In this document: positions 62,764-64,000 of the stretch, piece after piece | Layout of the letters: each line of letters opens with the position of its first letter | Numbering within the stretch: the stretch's first letter is position 1 | Source: JBKBRC01 sp046292345 | GTDB lineage: Bacteria > Bacteroidota > Rhodothermia > Rhodothermales > Rubricoccaceae | Assembly: GCA_046292345.1 (NCBI GenBank) | Contig: JBKBRC010000002.1 | Span: 85,120 to 149,119 of the forward strand | Length of the DNA: 64,000 nucleotides | Direction of reading: 5' to 3' | Made by a program: the position numbers and the translations under genes | The notes under the pieces: model-generated | Told to the model about the DNA's origin: nothing | Seen by the model: the letters and a program-made list of their open reading frames with translations, nothing else | The model's database searches: none

Positions 62764-63002
62764 CGCTGCAGGCCGGCACCGGTCGCCCTCCTCCGCAGTG
62801 CGTGTGCGGGCGCTCGTGCCGTTCTGGGACGTCCCGGCCAGGCGCCGAGGCGTTTTTGCGGCCCAACCTGAGACACCGGTCCGTTCAGACGAACGGCAGA
62901 CGCGCACGAAGGCGACAAACGAGAATCCGTCACGCGCGCCTCGCCCCCCGGAGCGGCCGTTGCCAAAGAACGGGCAGCACACGCCGATATCACACGCCCG
63001 CC
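62764..63002. other. Intergenic region after the hybrid kinase
   Basis: This 239-bp spacer holds a 10-bp palindrome (gggacgtccc 62826-62835) and a T5 run at 62852-62856 preceded by GC-rich sequence. That may terminate the kinase transcript, but no good stem directly precedes the T-run. No gene is supported. Confidence 0.35.
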
Positions 63003-63269
63003 ATGCCGTCCGCCGCCGCCCGTCCCGCTCTGATGGCCTCCCGCCTTCCCTTCCAGCACCGCGGCTTCACGCTGCACGTAACGCGCGCTCCGGGCCGCTT
63101 CGGGGAAGACACGTACGGCTACCGGATCGAGCACCGCGCGCTCACGCTGCACGCCTCGACCGAGGACTTCCGCTCCGCCACCGCCGCTGAGCGCGCCGCA
63201 CGCCAGTTCGTGGACGACGCCCTGCTCGGCTTCGAGCGGGCCAACGACAGCCGCCGCGCTCGCGCCTGA
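63003..63269 (+). CDS. Small conserved-looking cytosolic protein, unknown function
   Basis: This is an 88-residue open frame from ATG 63003 (or 78 residues from ATG 63033, MASRLPFQHRG). Its composition is protein-like, with FQHRGFTLHVTRAPGRFGED, YGYRIEHRALTLHAS and a helical end (ATAAERAARQFVDDALLGFER in part). It has no signal peptide, membrane helix or recognised domain. It is shorter than most true genes in this GC-rich context, so a spurious frame remains possible. Confidence 0.5.
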   Translation: MPSAAARPALMASRLPFQHRGFTLHVTRAPGRFGEDTYGYRIEHRALTLHASTEDFRSATAAERAARQFVDDALLGFERANDSRRARA

Positions 63270-63426
63270 GCACGGCGGCCGACGCGCGGCGGCGGGGGTT
63301 CAACGATCCGCCGCGCGTCACCGGTCGGCCCGCGAGGGCACAGCGGTTCGGGGGAGCCGCCGAGACCGGCCCGCCCTTCGGGGCTCTCGTGCCGCGCCGG
63401 CCCCGGCCCAGCGCGTGCCGACAGGG

Positions 63427-63474
63427 GAAAACGCCGAAGCCTCCGCGCCGCGCATCGGCCGGAGGCTTCGGTGT
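63427..63474 (-). terminator. Rho-independent terminator of the DUF2795-type gene
   Basis: An 11-bp stem (CCGAAGCCTCC 63434-63444 with GGAGGCTTCGG 63461-63471), extendable to 14 bp with one G-U pair, is followed on the minus strand by GCGUUUUCCCC. It lies 54 bp downstream of the stop at 63528. The rest of 63270-63533 has nothing else I can support. Confidence 0.7.
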
Positions 63475-63527
63475 GTTCGGGCGCGACGGGCGTCAGACCA
63501 GACGCGACCTGCCTCTGAAGCGTCTCT

Positions 63528-63746
63528 TCACTCGTCCTCGAAGTAGAAGTCTTCGTTGGCGGTCGGGTAGTCGGGCCAGACCTCCTCGATGCTCTCGTAC
63601 GGCTCGCCGTCGTCCTCCATGTCCTGGAGGTTCTGAATTACCTCCGACGGGGCGCCCGTACGGTCGGCGTAGTCGATGAGCTCGTCTTTGGTAGCCGGCC
63701 AGGGCGCGTCTTCCAGATACGCGGCAAGCTCCAGCGTCCAGTACAT
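63528..63746 (-). CDS. DUF2795-type small acidic protein
   Basis: This 72-residue protein (start ATG 63746) reads MYWTLELAAYLEDAPWPATK, then DELIDYADRTGAPSEVIQNLQDMEDD (in part) and an acidic end rich in Tyr/Glu/Asp. The helical DAPWPATKDELIDYA core matches the DUF2795 family, small proteins of unknown function found widely in Bacteroidota and Actinobacteria. The frame extends to an ATG at 63815, but the extra residues are not conserved-looking. It is followed by a clear terminator. Confidence 0.82.
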   Translation of the reverse strand: MYWTLELAAYLEDAPWPATKDELIDYADRTGAPSEVIQNLQDMEDDGEPYESIEEVWPDYPTANEDFYFEDE

Positions 63747-63879
63747 GGTCGGTCCGGGAAAAGGGGGGGACAGGGCCGGCACCTCGGCCGGCAGCAAACA
63801 GGGGATGCGGGGCACTACGTGCGAGCGGACGGCTCAGGTTCCCGCGCGGGCGGCACGATAGGGAGGACGCGCGTCAGAT

Positions 63880-63936
63880 GCAACCGTTTCCGCATGTCGC
63901 AACCGTTTCCGCACGTCGCAACTGTTTCCGCACGTC
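63880..63936. repeat. Three 19-bp tandem repeats near the window end
   Basis: Units gcaaccgtttccgcatgtc (63880-63898), gcaaccgtttccgcacgtc (63899-63917) and gcaactgtttccgcacgtc (63918-63936). Two single-base differences separate them. They lie between the DUF2795-type gene and the possible 3' end of a gene leaving the window. Confidence 0.92.
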
Positions 63937-63953
63937 ACCCGGCAACGCGCGGC

Positions 63954-64000
63954 TCAGTCGAACGAGACTGTCTGGAGCCGCGAGGCCTGGAGCAGTTCCT
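63954..64000 (-). CDS. Possible C-terminus of a gene extending beyond the window
   Basis: The minus-strand frame open to the right edge ends ..ELLQASRLQTVSFD with TGA at 63954-63956. Only 14 full residues are visible, so neither the family nor the coding status can be settled. Confidence 0.3.
   Translation of the reverse strand, partial: ELLQASRLQTVSFD

Overview
The window is a GC-rich (roughly 68-70 %) bacterial chromosome segment. It most likely comes from a marine member of Rhodothermota (Bacteroidota relatives, Rubricoccus/Rubrivirga type). Pointers are T9SS C-terminal sorting domains, a PorV-like outer membrane protein, a TonB receptor with a CarboxypepD-type N-terminal domain, TAnnTTTG-like promoter elements, weak Shine-Dalgarno sequences, and Na+/Ca2+ antiporters beside a full Mrp complex. 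It is a draft scaffold: three runs of exactly 100 N (2497-2596, 15985-16084, 40077-40176) each sit inside a tandem repeat. No rRNA, tRNA, CRISPR, phage or transposase gene was seen.

1-6.2 kb (+): a propeller-type sensor histidine kinase whose 5' end lies outside the window, a cyclic-nucleotide-binding protein, an AI-2E-type permease and an MBL-fold hydrolase, closely spaced. 6.3-8.3 kb (-): an MltD-like LysM lytic transglycosylase. 8.5-12.9 kb: a cassette of an FG-GAP propeller lipoprotein, a subtilisin-like lipoprotein and a small outer membrane barrel. It is flanked by a 283-bp direct repeat that is the 3' end of the neighbouring acyl-CoA carboxylase gene; the left copy is a dead fragment and the right copy belongs to the intact gene (12607-14172).

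14.3-36.4 kb (-): an alpha-glucan utilisation locus. In transcription order it encodes a LacI regulator with its own promoter and operator, a TonB receptor, a giant T9SS-sorted-like protein, a PorV-like protein, a starch-binding-domain protein, a T9SS-secreted GH13 amylase, a periplasmic GH13 enzyme, a maltodextrin-binding lipoprotein, MalF, a debranching-type glycosidase lipoprotein and MalG. Polymers would be cut at the surface, imported by TonB, trimmed in the periplasm and passed to an ABC importer. No SusD and no MalK ATPase is encoded here.

36.6-41.3 kb (-): ispG, two YrbG-type Na+/Ca2+ antiporter paralogues and an L,D-transpeptidase, with a 121-bp repeat around an assembly gap. 41.6-48.2 kb (+): the seven-subunit Mrp Na+/H+ antiporter in the permuted order F-G-A-B-C-D-E. 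48.3-51.1 kb (-): an EEP-family phosphatase/nuclease, a pseudo-rhomboid lacking the catalytic serine and an apparently active rhomboid. 51.3-55.6 kb (+): LpxH-like hydrolase, a class A penicillin-binding protein with a repeated cytoplasmic motif, and a VOC protein. 55.7-64 kb: an SDR epimerase, small envelope proteins, a BON lipoprotein, RlmD, a hybrid sensor kinase with two receiver domains and Hpt, and small conserved proteins.

A recurring theme is short perfect tandem repeats with 12-21 bp units, located in hinge, coiled-coil or tail segments of genes or just past stop codons.
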